From NCBI GenBank assembly GCA_040752255.1, contig JBFMFD010000032.1, positions 1 to 20,407 on the forward strand: a stretch of DNA of 20,407 nucleotides. The letters run 5' to 3'. Position 1 is the first letter of the stretch; the number at the start of each line of letters is the position of its first letter. Of this stretch, positions 20,296 to 20,407 are shown piece after piece. A model generated the notes under the pieces. It was given only the letters and a program-made list of their open reading frames with translations, was not told the origin of the DNA and searched no databases. The position numbers and the translations under genes were made by a program. The stretch is from J051 sp040752255. Lineage in GTDB: Bacteria; Armatimonadota; Fimbriimonadia; Fimbriimonadales; ATM1.

Positions 20296-20407
20296 GACGT
20301 CTACTCCGCTCTCTGGGGGAACATGCTGTACAGCCGCTACGGCGTTCCTTATGCCGACGTGAACCGCTGGCGCTCGTCAGGCCTCCAGTGGGGCGACATG
20401 GTCATCG
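20296..20407 (+). pseudogene. In-frame continuation of the secreted-protein gene beyond the amber codon, cut by window edge
   Basis: Directly after the TAG the frame reads DVYSALWGNMLYSRYGVPYA then DVNRWRSSGLQWGDMVI, open to the last base. WRSSGLQWGDMVI echoes the earlier GRGWGVIAKEHGI element (charged/G-x-x-WG-x-hydrophobic), which suggests one repeat-containing protein. Any of the single-base neighbours of TAG (for example CAG, AAG or GAG) would restore it. Confidence 0.6.

Overview
This is a gene-dense, high-GC bacterial chromosome segment with no rRNA, tRNA, CRISPR array or transposase that I can see. The core genes (fabI, purM, eno, pyk, tpiA, a fused E1 alpha-beta dehydrogenase) mark it as bacterial. 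The style of the genes (HDOD protein, parallel beta-helix secreted protein, fused E1, palindromic intergenic repeats) would suit Armatimonadota (Fimbriimonadia-like), but that is only a guess; the sequence alone does not settle the phylum.

Layout. Positions 1-5361 are all on the minus strand: a truncated glutamate formimidoyltransferase gene, fabI, purM, an HDOD protein, a FtsB/DivIC-like small membrane protein, a DUF4287-like/SRPBCC protein and a secreted beta-helix protein. Positions 5511-9609 hold a glycolytic block: eno-pyk on the minus strand and tpiA-thioesterase on the plus strand, diverging from a 37-bp spacer. Positions 9610-9945 are non-coding and hold two identical 65-bp palindromic repeats plus a promoter for the 666-residue fused E1 dehydrogenase (9946-11946).

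Positions 11972-16755 look like an accessory island aimed at foreign DNA: a solo HsdR-N-like nuclease protein, two unknown small proteins, a full-length DpnI-family (Gm6ATC-specific) endonuclease with Gln in place of a catalytic Glu, a small unknown protein, a GNAT acetyltransferase, and a NucS/DUF91-type PD-(D/E)XK nuclease fused to a RAMA-like domain. No DNA methyltransferase is visible, which fits modification-dependent (type IV-like) restriction rather than a classical R-M pair.

Positions 16768-20407 hold a lipoprotein archaemetzincin-like protease, a frameshifted hypothetical gene, a small DUF3303-like protein whose ribosome binding site lies in a hairpin, an ArsP/YraQ-type permease, and a secreted-protein gene interrupted by an in-frame amber codon and cut off by the window edge.

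The most striking window-wide signal is regulatory. At least twelve genes have a TANNNT box only 6-9 nt before the start codon and no Shine-Dalgarno sequence, so their mRNAs are probably leaderless. Genes with a good Shine-Dalgarno sequence instead have their box about 20 nt or more upstream. The pattern also resolves several ambiguous start codons (HDOD, GNAT, DpnI, HsdR-N-like and 78-residue genes).
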